Assembly: GCA_021845325.1 (NCBI GenBank)
Contig: JAKBRR010000030.1
Location: 1 to 10,029 of the forward strand
DNA: 10,029 nt
Source of the DNA: Thermoplasmata archaeon
GTDB lineage: Archaea; Thermoplasmatota; Thermoplasmata; Thermoplasmatales; Thermoplasmataceae
Direction: 5' to 3'
Every line of letters begins with the position of its first letter. Positions within the stretch are counted from its first letter, which is position 1. Of this stretch, positions 1 through 6,603 are shown in pieces. A program made the position numbers and the translations under genes. The notes beneath the pieces were generated by a model, which did not search any database, was not told where the DNA came from, and saw nothing but the letters and a program-made list of their open reading frames with translations.

Positions 1-1
1 T

Positions 2-934
2 GAGAAAAGATTTTGTCTTTGGGATATCAGTAGAAAATACAACTATTCAATTGTAACCGTTAAGAATAGATGGCAGGCAATGGTTTCATCCGGATTCATC
101 GTGAGTTTGAAAGTAAAGCCCAATAACGAACTTTTCGGACTGAGGAGAGGTCTCGTTGCTTTGAAGAATAAACATTCAATGATAAAAGAAGAGGAAGAAT
201 TTTTAAAGCGGAACAAATATATAACTAACACATACTCATTGGAAAATGAGGAAATCGGGATAGATTTTTTGTACCCATCAAATTTAGATCCCTTGGAATT
301 TATCAATAAACAACTTGAATATAAGTTTAAATTCAATGAATCTTCTTATGTGGCTATAGATAACAATCTCAGATGCCACATTACAAGAAAAGATTTGCTG
401 ATTTTGCGGGAGTTAATTAATCAGCCCTTGCTGAACGCTAAGGAGCTTTCATCAATACTGGGAATAAAAAGAACTATTGTGGCAAAATCCCTGGATAAAA
501 TGTCAGAGGGAAATGCGTTCTCTGTAGATCCCATATTAAATATTTCATGTGTTGAAAATTTAATTTTCGCAATATATCACGCGTATGTAAAGGAAGGTTC
601 CGAACAAAAAATAACAAGAGATATTTGCTTTTCATTAAAAGACAATTATCTCCTCACAAAATATTTTATTCCTGGCAGAGTTTTAATACTTGCTTCTTTT
701 AATAATAATGAAGAGGTGGAGTCGTTCAAGCAACAGATGTCTTCATTTGATGTAAAAAAACAGAGCCTCAACACGATTTTTAAAACTAATCCACAGAAAT
801 ATTTCATATATGAGCAATTATTGAACGAACTTATAGAAAAACATTCCAGAAATGGACTGAATAACGAATCAAATGAGTTTTCAGAAGAGGAAGTTATACA
901 AAATAAGAAGCTCGGTAAAGCTGATGATGTTTAA
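2..934 (+). CDS. Lrp/AsnC-like winged-helix transcriptional regulator with a second HTH (5' end outside window)
   Basis: The reading frame is open from base 2 to the TAA at 932-934, so the first ATG in view (base 80) is probably internal and the true start lies upstream. The first visible residues (about bases 2-115) resemble the recognition half of an Lrp/AsnC winged helix: a helix beginning DISRKYNYS, a turn, VKNRWQAMVSSGFI, then a wing-like stretch with PNNELFGLRRG. A second helix-turn-helix-like segment lies near bases 380-545 (KELSSILGIKRTIVAKSLDKM). The C-terminal third is charged and has no motif I recognise. Such double-HTH proteins occur in Thermoplasmatales as predicted DNA-binding regulators. 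The ligand and targets are unknown, and I see no clear Lrp-type RAM effector domain. The gene is followed by about 450 bases without a convincing gene. The regulator call is moderately sure; the exact family is inferred. Confidence 0.6.
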   Translation, partial: EKRFCLWDISRKYNYSIVTVKNRWQAMVSSGFIVSLKVKPNNELFGLRRGLVALKNKHSMIKEEEEFLKRNKYITNTYSLENEEIGIDFLYPSNLDPLEFINKQLEYKFKFNESSYVAIDNNLRCHITRKDLLILRELINQPLLNAKELSSILGIKRTIVAKSLDKMSEGNAFSVDPILNISCVENLIFAIYHAYVKEGSEQKITRDICFSLKDNYLLTKYFIPGRVLILASFNNNEEVESFKQQMSSFDVKKQSLNTIFKTNPQKYFIYEQLLNELIEKHSRNGLNNESNEFSEEEVIQNKKLGKADDV

Positions 935-946
935 TTAACCGGTTCG

Positions 947-1011
947 ATTGAATAAAGAATTAAGCAATTCAATGATCAGTTTTGTTTTCATTGATATTTT
1001 GAAAATTTTTA
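947..1011 (+). terminator. possible weak terminator after the left-edge regulator
   Basis: A 7-bp AT-rich inverted repeat (947-953 with 967-973) follows the stop codon at 934, and T-rich tracts follow at 979-986 and 995-1011. Archaeal termination depends mostly on oligo-T runs, so the T-rich part is the more meaningful signal. The runs are interrupted and the stem is weak, so this is tentative. Confidence 0.25.
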
Positions 1012-1350
1012 TCTAACTTCAATTTTACTGTAAGGCCTGCATTGTTCAGAATAACTTTTACGCCTTTTCAAGTCCGCCACTAATATATTCCCAGATATTC
1101 TCCGCAATGAAGTGTTGTTAGTTCAAATATAATTAGATGTCTTCAATATAATCTTCTATGGCATTATCCTATCTCCTGATATTTCGCTTAAATAATTTCT
1201 CCAGACTACCGGTCATATTGCCATTGATCCCCCAGTACATTATTGATTTTATTAGTCCTTTGCTAACAATTTATCTATTTTTAAAAATATTAAAAATTTT
1301 ACTTATTTGTTTCTTTTGATTTATCGTTATATCATAATACAGAGGGGGAC

Positions 1351-1365
1351 AAAATATTAATATAA
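1351..1365 (+). promoter_or_regulatory. candidate TATA box for the 845-aa membrane protein gene
   Basis: The tract AAAATATTAATATAA is centred about 28 bases before the ATG at 1386. There is no Shine-Dalgarno-like sequence ahead of that ATG. Together these fit a leaderless archaeal transcript starting at or next to the start codon. The surroundings are AT-rich, so the exact box is uncertain. Confidence 0.45.
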
Positions 1366-1390
1366 CCACATGGGATGTTTTCCACATGGG
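1366..1390 (+). repeat. 9-bp direct repeat CCACATGGG flanking the start of the membrane protein gene
   Basis: CCACATGGG occurs exactly at 1366-1374 and again at 1382-1390, 16 bases apart. The second copy contains the start codon at 1386-1388. The first lies between the TATA candidate and the predicted transcription start. It could be a regulator binding site or a chance or recently duplicated start region. The ATG inside the first copy is out of frame with the gene. Confidence 0.5.
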
Positions 1391-3923
1391 TAAATTATCA
1401 GCATACATTGTAGGATTATTCTCGGCTTTAGCGCTGTCCTATTATGTATTATCTTCTTATTATTCGCCACTGATAGCGTGGGTAGGTCCCATTTTTGGTG
1501 CTCCTTTGATATTTATACTCTCCTTAATGTTTCTGGTTCTCGGGGACGCATTAAATCACCTTATTCTGATTCCAATTCTCATAGTTATTGGAGTTTTAAT
1601 CGGGCTTGCTGCCAGAAAAGGTACTAGAGCCATTAGCGCTGCATTTACAGTTTACCTATCCCTCTACGGTTTCATTTTTTCGAGCCTTTTTACACTATAT
1701 CTAGAATCTAAAAGTAAATTTACAAGTCTCATAAGCTCTGTTGGAAGCTCATCAGTTTCCAGCAGTTTGCCTTCACCTCCACCAGGGACCAATTTTGGCA
1801 CTATTATGGGGGAGCCACTCTTCTCACGCATTGCTTTGACCATTGAGAAGATTGGAGAAACGTCACTGAGCAGTTCGCTGGGCTCAAGCGGCACAAGTGG
1901 TTTATCATCATCCGGGTTTGTAATAGTAGCTGGAGGCGCCCAACAGTCTATCCTTGGTTTTGGTGGAGGAATATTTGGAACCTTAGCTGAAGCTTTCCTC
2001 CCTTATATTATTATAAATTTAGTTATACTTATGTTATCCTCAGGATTAACTGGCAGATTTCTATACAGGAGAATTCATAAGGATAAAATAGGAAAGAAAG
2101 TAAAGAAGCAGGGAAAATCCAAGGAGGTTATTGTTTTTATACTACTGGCATTATTTGTGTTATCATTTGCAGGTGCCCTTTCTCCATCCTCAACATCAAC
2201 AGGTCAGCAGAATATTCACTTCGAAAATGGATTATATTCCTTTGCCTCACCAGAACATAGCTTTAATGGAACTGGTATTTTTTCGACCACCAGAATGATT
2301 ACAGGAATTTCTTCAGATAGCAATCATCAATTTTCAGTAATGGGAAACAATTCAAATCAGGATATTCTATCGGCAGGAGTCATAGGGATGCAGGGTTCTT
2401 CATATAACATATTTCTCAACATGGCACTCTACAATGGCAATTCTAATTCAAACTGGATATATTCAAGCGGTCAAACTACATCGATTTTTACGCTTGTTGC
2501 TGAAACAGACAATTTACCACAGCTGTTTAGAAGTGTCGAAAATGGCCTTGGTGTAAGTAAAACGATTTCAAATTCATCAATCACAAGTTCAACACTATGG
2601 AATTTAATGCCTCAATCAGTCATTGTAATGGCATATAACGGTACCTTAGCTAATACATCTTCTTCCGCTACAACACAGGTGGGAAATATAATGAGTCAGT
2701 TAGGGGGAAGTGATGGAGCATGCATTGTTCGATTATCCCTTGGAACATCTTTCATTGGCCTTACCGACTCAAATGTTAGTTTCTATATTTACACCTTTAC
2801 AACTAACCAGTATAGTTCTGAAAATTCAATGGTTAACGATTTATCTGGCACAATTTCAAATTCAGGATCTAACCAGATCTTCACGTCTGGTATGAATTCA
2901 GGATATCTGGTCCCAGGCTATACCTCAGGCAGTGTAGATTCATCAATATTCATAGCAGGTTTTGTTCATTCAGGTATTTTCTCTAATGAGATTTCTAAAT
3001 ATCTTGGTATAAACTCAACACTCAGCAAGGGTAGTTCCATTGTGTTTGATGGAGGATTATTTGCAAAGAGCCGAGTCGTAACATCATCTTCAGATATACA
3101 CATGATTTCTGGAGAACAAATTTACGGTTACGATGGAACAATTGCCTTTTCCAGTTCAAGCGTAAATTACGGTATGCTTCTTGGAGTGCCTGAAGGCAAG
3201 ACATCTGCTAACTTTACCGAAATAGGTTCATATACAGGGTCATTAGGTCAGCAGACAAATAAAGTGAATCAAACTATTCAGCCAAGCGGTCCATTTTCCA
3301 TGGCTTCTATTATGATGCAATCCAATCATCTTTATCCAGCAAATCTCCAGATCACAACTTCCATAACATCTTCGGGAACTAACGATTTCACAGTAAAGAC
3401 AACCGTTATCAACAGGGATACAAATTCGATTTCATCGGTTGCCATAAACGAGAGTTCCTTTGCTACACAGTATAATGGAATAGCTACAGTAACATCAGGA
3501 AAACTCGTTTCAAGCATACCTTTACTTTCACCAGGGCAGAGTTTTAGTAATACATTCACTTTTACAACCAGTAACCCTGGTTTCTATTCAATATCGCAGC
3601 CTTCCATAACATATTCAATGAACGGAACCTCATTTACGAATTATGGCACGAGCACAGGAGCGTCAGGACCGACACCACTTGTAGTAACCAGTATAAACGG
3701 AGTCTGGTTTAATTCAGTTAACGAGAGTCAGAAGTTCCTTGGTGTAACATTCCTTACAAATGAAATCATGCCAGGATTCTATCTGTTCGATTTGATTATC
3801 CTTTTAATTATCATTGCAGATATTAGTTTAGAGGTAAAATCTTATAAAGAATGGAAGAGGGAAAAAGCACAATCAGCACAATTAGCTCAATCAACACAAT
3901 CACAACCACCTTCAAAACCATGA
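1386..3923 (+). CDS. large multi-pass membrane protein with Ser/Thr/Asn-rich surface domain, family not recognised
   Basis: I do not recognise this 845-residue protein. Hydrophobic segments near residues 6-23, 33-53, 58-75, 84-106, 195-220, 247-266 and 797-817 suggest seven membrane spans. Basic stretches RKGTR (77-81), RRIHKDK through about 246, and the KSYKEWKREK tail fall on the same side if the N-terminus is outside. That puts a Ser/Pro-rich loop (107-194) and a domain of about 530 residues (267-796) on the cell surface. This outer domain holds 12 N-X-S/T sequons and one cysteine, fitting a glycosylated protein of an acidophilic archaeon. Residues about 650-745 look like a beta-sandwich of CARDB/S-layer-associated type (LSPGQS, then FTFTTSNPGFYSI); that is inference. 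The cytoplasmic tail is a short AQS-type repeat. The ATG at 1386 has a TATA tract 28 bases upstream and no SD. It ends 6 bases before the convergent DUF763 gene. A role in the cell surface, adhesion or sensing is only a guess. Confidence 0.85.
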   Translation: MGKLSAYIVGLFSALALSYYVLSSYYSPLIAWVGPIFGAPLIFILSLMFLVLGDALNHLILIPILIVIGVLIGLAARKGTRAISAAFTVYLSLYGFIFSSLFTLYLESKSKFTSLISSVGSSSVSSSLPSPPPGTNFGTIMGEPLFSRIALTIEKIGETSLSSSLGSSGTSGLSSSGFVIVAGGAQQSILGFGGGIFGTLAEAFLPYIIINLVILMLSSGLTGRFLYRRIHKDKIGKKVKKQGKSKEVIVFILLALFVLSFAGALSPSSTSTGQQNIHFENGLYSFASPEHSFNGTGIFSTTRMITGISSDSNHQFSVMGNNSNQDILSAGVIGMQGSSYNIFLNMALYNGNSNSNWIYSSGQTTSIFTLVAETDNLPQLFRSVENGLGVSKTISNSSITSSTLWNLMPQSVIVMAYNGTLANTSSSATTQVGNIMSQLGGSDGACIVRLSLGTSFIGLTDSNVSFYIYTFTTNQYSSENSMVNDLSGTISNSGSNQIFTSGMNSGYLVPGYTSGSVDSSIFIAGFVHSGIFSNEISKYLGINSTLSKGSSIVFDGGLFAKSRVVTSSSDIHMISGEQIYGYDGTIAFSSSSVNYGMLLGVPEGKTSANFTEIGSYTGSLGQQTNKVNQTIQPSGPFSMASIMMQSNHLYPANLQITTSITSSGTNDFTVKTTVINRDTNSISSVAINESSFATQYNGIATVTSGKLVSSIPLLSPGQSFSNTFTFTTSNPGFYSISQPSITYSMNGTSFTNYGTSTGASGPTPLVVTSINGVWFNSVNESQKFLGVTFLTNEIMPGFYLFDLIILLIIIADISLEVKSYKEWKREKAQSAQLAQSTQSQPPSKP
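3867..3902 (+). repeat. four 9-bp tandem units encoding AQS/AQL/AQS/TQS
   Basis: Four consecutive 9-base units (GCACAATCA, GCACAATTA, GCTCAATCA, ACACAATCA) lie in frame near the 3' end of the membrane protein gene. They encode the Gln/Ser-rich cytoplasmic tail. A unit of exactly three codons could expand or contract by slippage without breaking the frame. Confidence 0.75.
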
Positions 3924-3929
3924 AATAAA

Positions 3930-5030
3930 TCAGGGTGGTGCAAAATGAATACTCATTTGGGCAAGTCTTTCCAATCTTTCCCTTTTTTTTATTTCAGGTA
4001 TATTTACAGACTTCAATATCTCCTTGAAAAATTCAATTGACACCTCATAATCTTCATAATTAACCGGTTTAGGGATTCCATCCTTTCCTCCAAGGGCGAA
4101 TGTATATCTTAAGGGATCAGAATAACTCGGGGGTTTTCCCATAACCACCTCGCTGATATATGAAAGAGCTCTAATTGCGGATTTTCCAACACCTTTTAAC
4201 ATGAACAATTCATCAAAGTTAGAAGGCTGATATTCATAAATTTTCCTTAGATTTTCCCAGTTTACATGAAGATCATAAGAAGTAAACTTCAAATCTTCCT
4301 GAAAATAGTCGAGTTTAAACTGCCCGTTTTTTCTCACATTGTTAACTGTCCTCAAAATTAATGGGTCCCTTACTGTTTCAATCATGCCATTCCTATTATC
4401 CCGACTTTTCGAAGTAGTAAGATCCAAGACTCTGTCTTTTCTTTCATGAGATAATATTCCTGATCTCCCGTCATCAAGAATCTTATCTGCCAATGAGCTG
4501 TGCCATTGATATCTTCTTGCCATTCTGTCATCCTTATCAATTCCCTGTTGTATAATTGTCCAATCCTTGTGGGATCTGTAAAGAATGGAATGAATGTAAA
4601 GGTCATAACCGTCCTGCAGTAAATTAGAATCTGCTCTGGCAATTTTTCTGCTGAAGTTGATTAGTTTAAGTCCATCCTGATCACTAACAATTTTATCCTG
4701 CACGTTCTTCTCAATTTCCCTAACAGTGCCGGTCATATCCTTACCCTTACCTCCTGCGATGCATATACCGGTGTCAGATACTTTTAAAGCTTCCTTCAGG
4801 GCATAAAGAGTTGACGTTGTGGTACCACTGGAATTCCAGTCAAACCCGGTTACAAGACTTAAGGACTGGAACCAGATAGGATCAGATAATCTTTTTATGA
4901 TTTCTGAAGGGCCGTACCAGGAATTTATAATATCTATTATGGCCCCTGTCAAATCCACCATGTGTTTGAAAAGTTTTTCGGGGGGATGTCCATAATGCAG
5001 CGGCAGATCTGAAATTCCAGTTCTTTTCAT
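3930..5030 (-). CDS. DUF763 family protein
   Basis: This 366-residue protein matches DUF763 along its length as I know the family. It has the N-terminal KRTGISDLPLHYGHPPEKLF, then LSDPIWFQSLSLVTGFDW with NSSGTTTSTLYALKEAL (residues 48-82), GGKGKD at 93-98, and near the C-terminus FALGGKDGIPKPVN (311-324). The stretch LKGVGKSAIRALSYISE (278-294) resembles a helix-hairpin-helix, which would suit nucleic-acid binding; that is inference. No function is established for this family to my knowledge. The ATG at 5030 gives the conserved family N-terminus. There is no SD ahead of it, suggesting a leaderless or very short-leader message. It is divergent from the DUF2175 gene with 46 bases between starts, and convergent with the membrane protein gene (6-base gap). 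The frame is intact, with no sign of decay. Confidence 0.92.
   Translation of the reverse strand: MKRTGISDLPLHYGHPPEKLFKHMVDLTGAIIDIINSWYGPSEIIKRLSDPIWFQSLSLVTGFDWNSSGTTTSTLYALKEALKVSDTGICIAGGKGKDMTGTVREIEKNVQDKIVSDQDGLKLINFSRKIARADSNLLQDGYDLYIHSILYRSHKDWTIIQQGIDKDDRMARRYQWHSSLADKILDDGRSGILSHERKDRVLDLTTSKSRDNRNGMIETVRDPLILRTVNNVRKNGQFKLDYFQEDLKFTSYDLHVNWENLRKIYEYQPSNFDELFMLKGVGKSAIRALSYISEVVMGKPPSYSDPLRYTFALGGKDGIPKPVNYEDYEVSIEFFKEILKSVNIPEIKKRERLERLAQMSIHFAPP
3983..3990 (+). terminator. oligo-T tract, candidate terminator for the membrane protein transcript
   Basis: A run of eight T on the + strand starts about 60 bases after the stop at 3923. It lies inside the 3' end of the convergent DUF763 gene, where it encodes Lys-Lys on the other strand. 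Oligo-T runs terminate archaeal RNA polymerase, so it could end the + strand transcript. The run also has a coding reason to exist. Confidence 0.4.
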
Positions 5031-5048
5031 AGATTAGCCTACAAATTG

Positions 5049-5055
5049 TATATAT
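5049..5055. promoter_or_regulatory. TATA box in the DUF763/DUF2175 divergent promoter
   Basis: TATATAT is centred about 25 bases before the DUF2175 ATG at 5077, ideal spacing for a leaderless archaeal transcript. The box is nearly symmetric and its centre is about 22 bases from the DUF763 ATG on the other strand. It could therefore serve both genes, though the spacing on that side is slightly short. An alternative for DUF763 is the AT-rich tract at 5062-5070. Confidence 0.6.
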
Positions 5056-5076
5056 GGTTTCAATTAATTACTTTTT

Positions 5077-5385
5077 ATGGCTGAGTTTAAGTGCTATATT
5101 TGTTCAGAAAAGGCTGCAACAGGGGAAAAGTTTACATTCACAAGTAATGGAGCTGTTCATTATGACTGTTTTATTGCCCATAAGAGAAAGGAATTGGGAA
5201 ACCAGAATGCAGAGCAACTGTCAGAATTGGCCGTAATTCTGGATGCAGAGCTCACACATCTGCTGGCTCTGCTGAGAGTTGAAGTCCATACAGAAGAGGG
5301 AAAAAAGCACCTTCAAGCTAAATACAAAGAGATAGAGAAAGCCGCTGGTGAAACAACAAAGCTCATAACTGGCCTTAAAAAATAA
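5077..5385 (+). CDS. DUF2175 family small zinc-binding-like protein
   Basis: The protein has 102 residues. Its N-terminus carries CYIC (Cys6, Cys9) and HYDC (His28, Cys31), a probable treble-clef-like zinc site, with KFTFTSNGAVHYDCF between and around them as in archaeal DUF2175 proteins. The rest is predicted helical and charged (about 40-102), ending in Lys-rich GLKK. The function is unknown; such proteins are usually annotated as uncharacterised. ATG 5077 is chosen because a TATA box sits 25 bases upstream and the first residues lead straight into the Cys motif. An ATG at 5054 opens a different frame and is a shadow. It is divergent from DUF763 and convergent with the ribosomal operon. Confidence 0.85.
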   Translation: MAEFKCYICSEKAATGEKFTFTSNGAVHYDCFIAHKRKELGNQNAEQLSELAVILDAELTHLLALLRVEVHTEEGKKHLQAKYKEIEKAAGETTKLITGLKK

Positions 5386-5466
5386 TAAATTATCCTTTTT
5401 ATATTTAACCGATTTAAATGTTTTCTAATTTTATCTTTTAAATTAAAATAAACACATCATGGGAAT
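5386..5466. terminator. AT-rich two-way termination region between convergent genes
   Basis: The 81 bases between the DUF2175 stop and the rps27ae stop contain T5 at 5396-5400 on the + strand. Several T-rich tracts on the - strand lie between 5430 and 5452. No stable GC hairpin is visible. It probably ends transcription from both sides by oligo-T signals. Confidence 0.45.
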
Positions 5467-5628
5467 TTATTGTTTAGTCTTCTTCTTAATTTCCATGTAA
5501 CCGCATCTACCGCAGGTAACCCTGTCATCATGCTCTGAAAGAAAGACTCCTGGGCCACATCTGGGGCAGTTTCTCCTCTGTCTCATTATTTTATTATTCT
5601 CTAATTTGTAAACTTCTCTTTTCTGCAT
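5467..5628 (-). CDS. rps27ae: 30S ribosomal protein S27ae
   Basis: This 53-residue gene begins [19 protein letters not shown], continues with [17 protein letters not shown] and [10 protein letters not shown], and ends with a Lys-rich KKKTKQ tail. The two Cys pairs (CPRC, CGRC) form the S27ae/eS31 zinc ribbon, and [12 protein letters not shown] is typical of the archaeal family. It is a small-subunit structural protein. Eukaryotes make the equivalent fused to ubiquitin, while archaea make it alone as here. The ATG at 5628 follows directly after the rps24e TAG stop. A GAGGT Shine-Dalgarno lies about 10 bases upstream, inside rps24e. It is the last gene of the rpo7 operon. Its length suits the family; it is small enough to be missed by automated length cut-offs. 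Confidence 0.95.
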   Translation of the reverse strand: MQKREVYKLENNKIMRQRRNCPRCGPGVFLSEHDDRVTCGRCGYMEIKKKTKQ

Positions 5629-5928
5629 CTACTTCTTAACCTCTTTTTCCTTAAGTTTATTTCTGATCAGCTCATAATCAGGTTCAAAGAGCATAGCGGC
5701 TTCTTTGTTCTGGTAAATTTTGGAGTATCCTTCCATGGAATGACTTCCAGTAAGCTGCAGATTTTTATCCACTATTACAAGTGAACTATCAGCCTTATAG
5801 TTTCTTGATATTACTTCCCTGATTACATCGCGGGAAGGGCTAACATCGTTATCAAACTCCACGAAATACCTGATTTCCTTTCTTTTCAGGAGAGGATTAT
5901 CCTTGGCTTCAATCACATTTAATTTCAT
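5629..5928 (-). CDS. rps24e: 30S ribosomal protein S24e
   Basis: This is a 99-residue S24e protein of the archaeal/eukaryotic small ribosomal subunit. Recognisable parts are the N-terminal KDNPLLKRKEIRYFVEFD, the segment DVIREVISRNYKADSSLVIVD, and the C-terminal signature GYSKIYQNKEAAMLFEPDYELIRN (written in pieces: GYSKIYQNKE, then FEPDYELIRN). The length is usual for archaea. Its ATG overlaps the stop of the dephospho-CoA kinase gene as ATGA (5925-5928), implying translational coupling; no strong SD is present. It is followed with no gap by rps27ae. The same pairing is a conserved archaeal arrangement. Confidence 0.95.
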   Translation of the reverse strand: MKLNVIEAKDNPLLKRKEIRYFVEFDNDVSPSRDVIREVISRNYKADSSLVIVDKNLQLTGSHSMEGYSKIYQNKEAAMLFEPDYELIRNKLKEKEVKK

Positions 5929-6431
5929 TTTTGTTTCACATCCATTTTTTTAATTATATTCTCTACTAATTTCTTTGAATCTTCAGAAGGCCTGATATAA
6001 GCCATGCCTACATCCGGCACTCCATACACTACCACTGTATTTTCGTCAGCATAAAAAAGTATTGGTATTACAGCCAAATCCTCCTCACCACTTACTTCAA
6101 TTCTTGTATTGGAAGATCTTTCCATTGCTTTCTTAATCTCGCCAATAAGGGAACCGGTTATTGTGCCAGGAGGATTTTCGACAGTAATTGATCCGGGTAC
6201 CCTGTTATATGTCTTTTCTCCTCGCTTTGTTCTCAGGTCAACTATCTCAATCCAGGGAATTATACCGGACTTTCTCAATACTTCGGTGGTATAGTCCCCT
6301 ACTGATATGATTTTCAATTTGGAAAGATGGGATAAAATAAAACCAGGGTCAATTATGGTTCCATTATTTTCTTCTATTAATTTCTTCGATGATTCAGTAA
6401 TAATGTAATCTTTATCTAACTTTAATGGCAT
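5925..6431 (-). CDS. GTP-dependent dephospho-CoA kinase (DUF359)
   Basis: This 168-residue protein of the DUF359 family catalyses, by family knowledge, the last step of archaeal CoA biosynthesis: phosphorylation of dephospho-CoA using GTP. Visible family motifs are GDYTTEVL (45-52), IVDLRTKRG (63-71), NPPGTIT (86-92), GEEDLAVIP (115-123) and YGVPDVG (136-142). I chose the ATG at 6431, preceded by AAGGA, over a TTG at 6467 that would add 12 residues and increase the overlap with spt4 from 20 to 56 bases. The start therefore still overlaps the end of spt4 by 20 bases, and the stop overlaps rps24e as ATGA. The placement between spt4 and rps24e is a recurrent archaeal gene order, so CoA synthesis here is tied to the transcription and translation machinery. 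Confidence 0.92.
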   Translation of the reverse strand: MPLKLDKDYIITESSKKLIEENNGTIIDPGFILSHLSKLKIISVGDYTTEVLRKSGIIPWIEIVDLRTKRGEKTYNRVPGSITVENPPGTITGSLIGEIKKAMERSSNTRIEVSGEEDLAVIPILFYADENTVVVYGVPDVGMAYIRPSEDSKKLVENIIKKMDVKQK

Positions 6432-6603
6432 ATATTCCTTGTTGAGATATGGCTGCTCTCTTTGCAATTATTGAGGTTTTAGGATCTGAAATTATTATGA
6501 ATCCAAACCATTCGCTGGACATTTTAGAGTCGCCATGGTAAGGGCATAGCTTTTCTGAGGTTAGTCTTTTACACTCCTTGCAAGCTTTGTAAACGGGCTT
6601 CAA
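6412..6603 (-). CDS. spt4: transcription elongation factor Spt4 (RNA polymerase subunit E'')
   Basis: A 63-residue Spt4/RpoE2, the small zinc partner of Spt5 that helps RNA polymerase processivity. The sequence shows KACKECKRL (Cys8, Cys11), CPYH (Cys20, His23), SSEWFGFIIISDPKTSIIAKR and the typical end GIYAIKVR. The fourth zinc ligand, normally Cys, appears to be His23. Translation starts at a TTG (6601-6603) directly after the in-frame TGA of rpo7. A strong AAGGAGG Shine-Dalgarno lies inside the rpo7 3' end, 8 bases before the TTG. No other start could give the conserved N-terminus. Its end overlaps the dephospho-CoA kinase start by 20 bases. Confidence 0.93.
   Translation of the reverse strand: MKPVYKACKECKRLTSEKLCPYHGDSKMSSEWFGFIIISDPKTSIIAKRAAISQQGIYAIKVR

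Larger units (their letters stand above)
935..1385. other. intergenic region without an intact gene
   Basis: Neither strand carries an intact gene that I can support. Bases about 1021-1270 are less AT-rich than the flanks. On the - strand they give short stop-interrupted translations: a 33-codon open stretch ending near 1180 that includes KSIMYWGINGNMTG, and one near 1080-1010 that includes DLKRRKSYSEQ. This could be a decayed gene or unconstrained spacer; I do not recognise a family. Bases about 1260-1340 are extremely AT-rich, with a 12-bp palindrome at 1277-1288 made of a T run followed by an A run. The last 35 bases hold the presumed promoter of the downstream membrane-protein gene. Confidence 0.5.

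Noticed and set aside
43..336. 97-codon open frame on the - strand opposite the left-edge regulator
   Set aside because: It is antisense to a frame with clear regulator features, has no recognisable motifs and is best read as a shadow.
933..945. AATTAACCGGTT here and again at 4059-4070
   Set aside because: The second copy is ordinary coding sequence in DUF763 (K-P-V-N-Y). Two matches of an AT-rich 12-mer with no further similarity look like chance.
938..955. GGTTCGATT resembling a tRNA T-arm loop
   Set aside because: The flanking bases do not form the T-stem or acceptor stem, and no D-arm or anticodon arm is found upstream, so it is not a tRNA or a clear attachment site.
1664..1894. 76-codon open frame on the - strand within the surface protein gene
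   Set aside because: It lies opposite a Ser/Pro-rich coding stretch whose codon composition readily leaves the reverse frame open; no start signal or family match.
6432..6467. TTG at 6467 as the start of the dephospho-CoA kinase
   Set aside because: It would extend the overlap with spt4 to 56 bases. The ATG at 6431 with AAGGA upstream leads directly into the family N-terminus.
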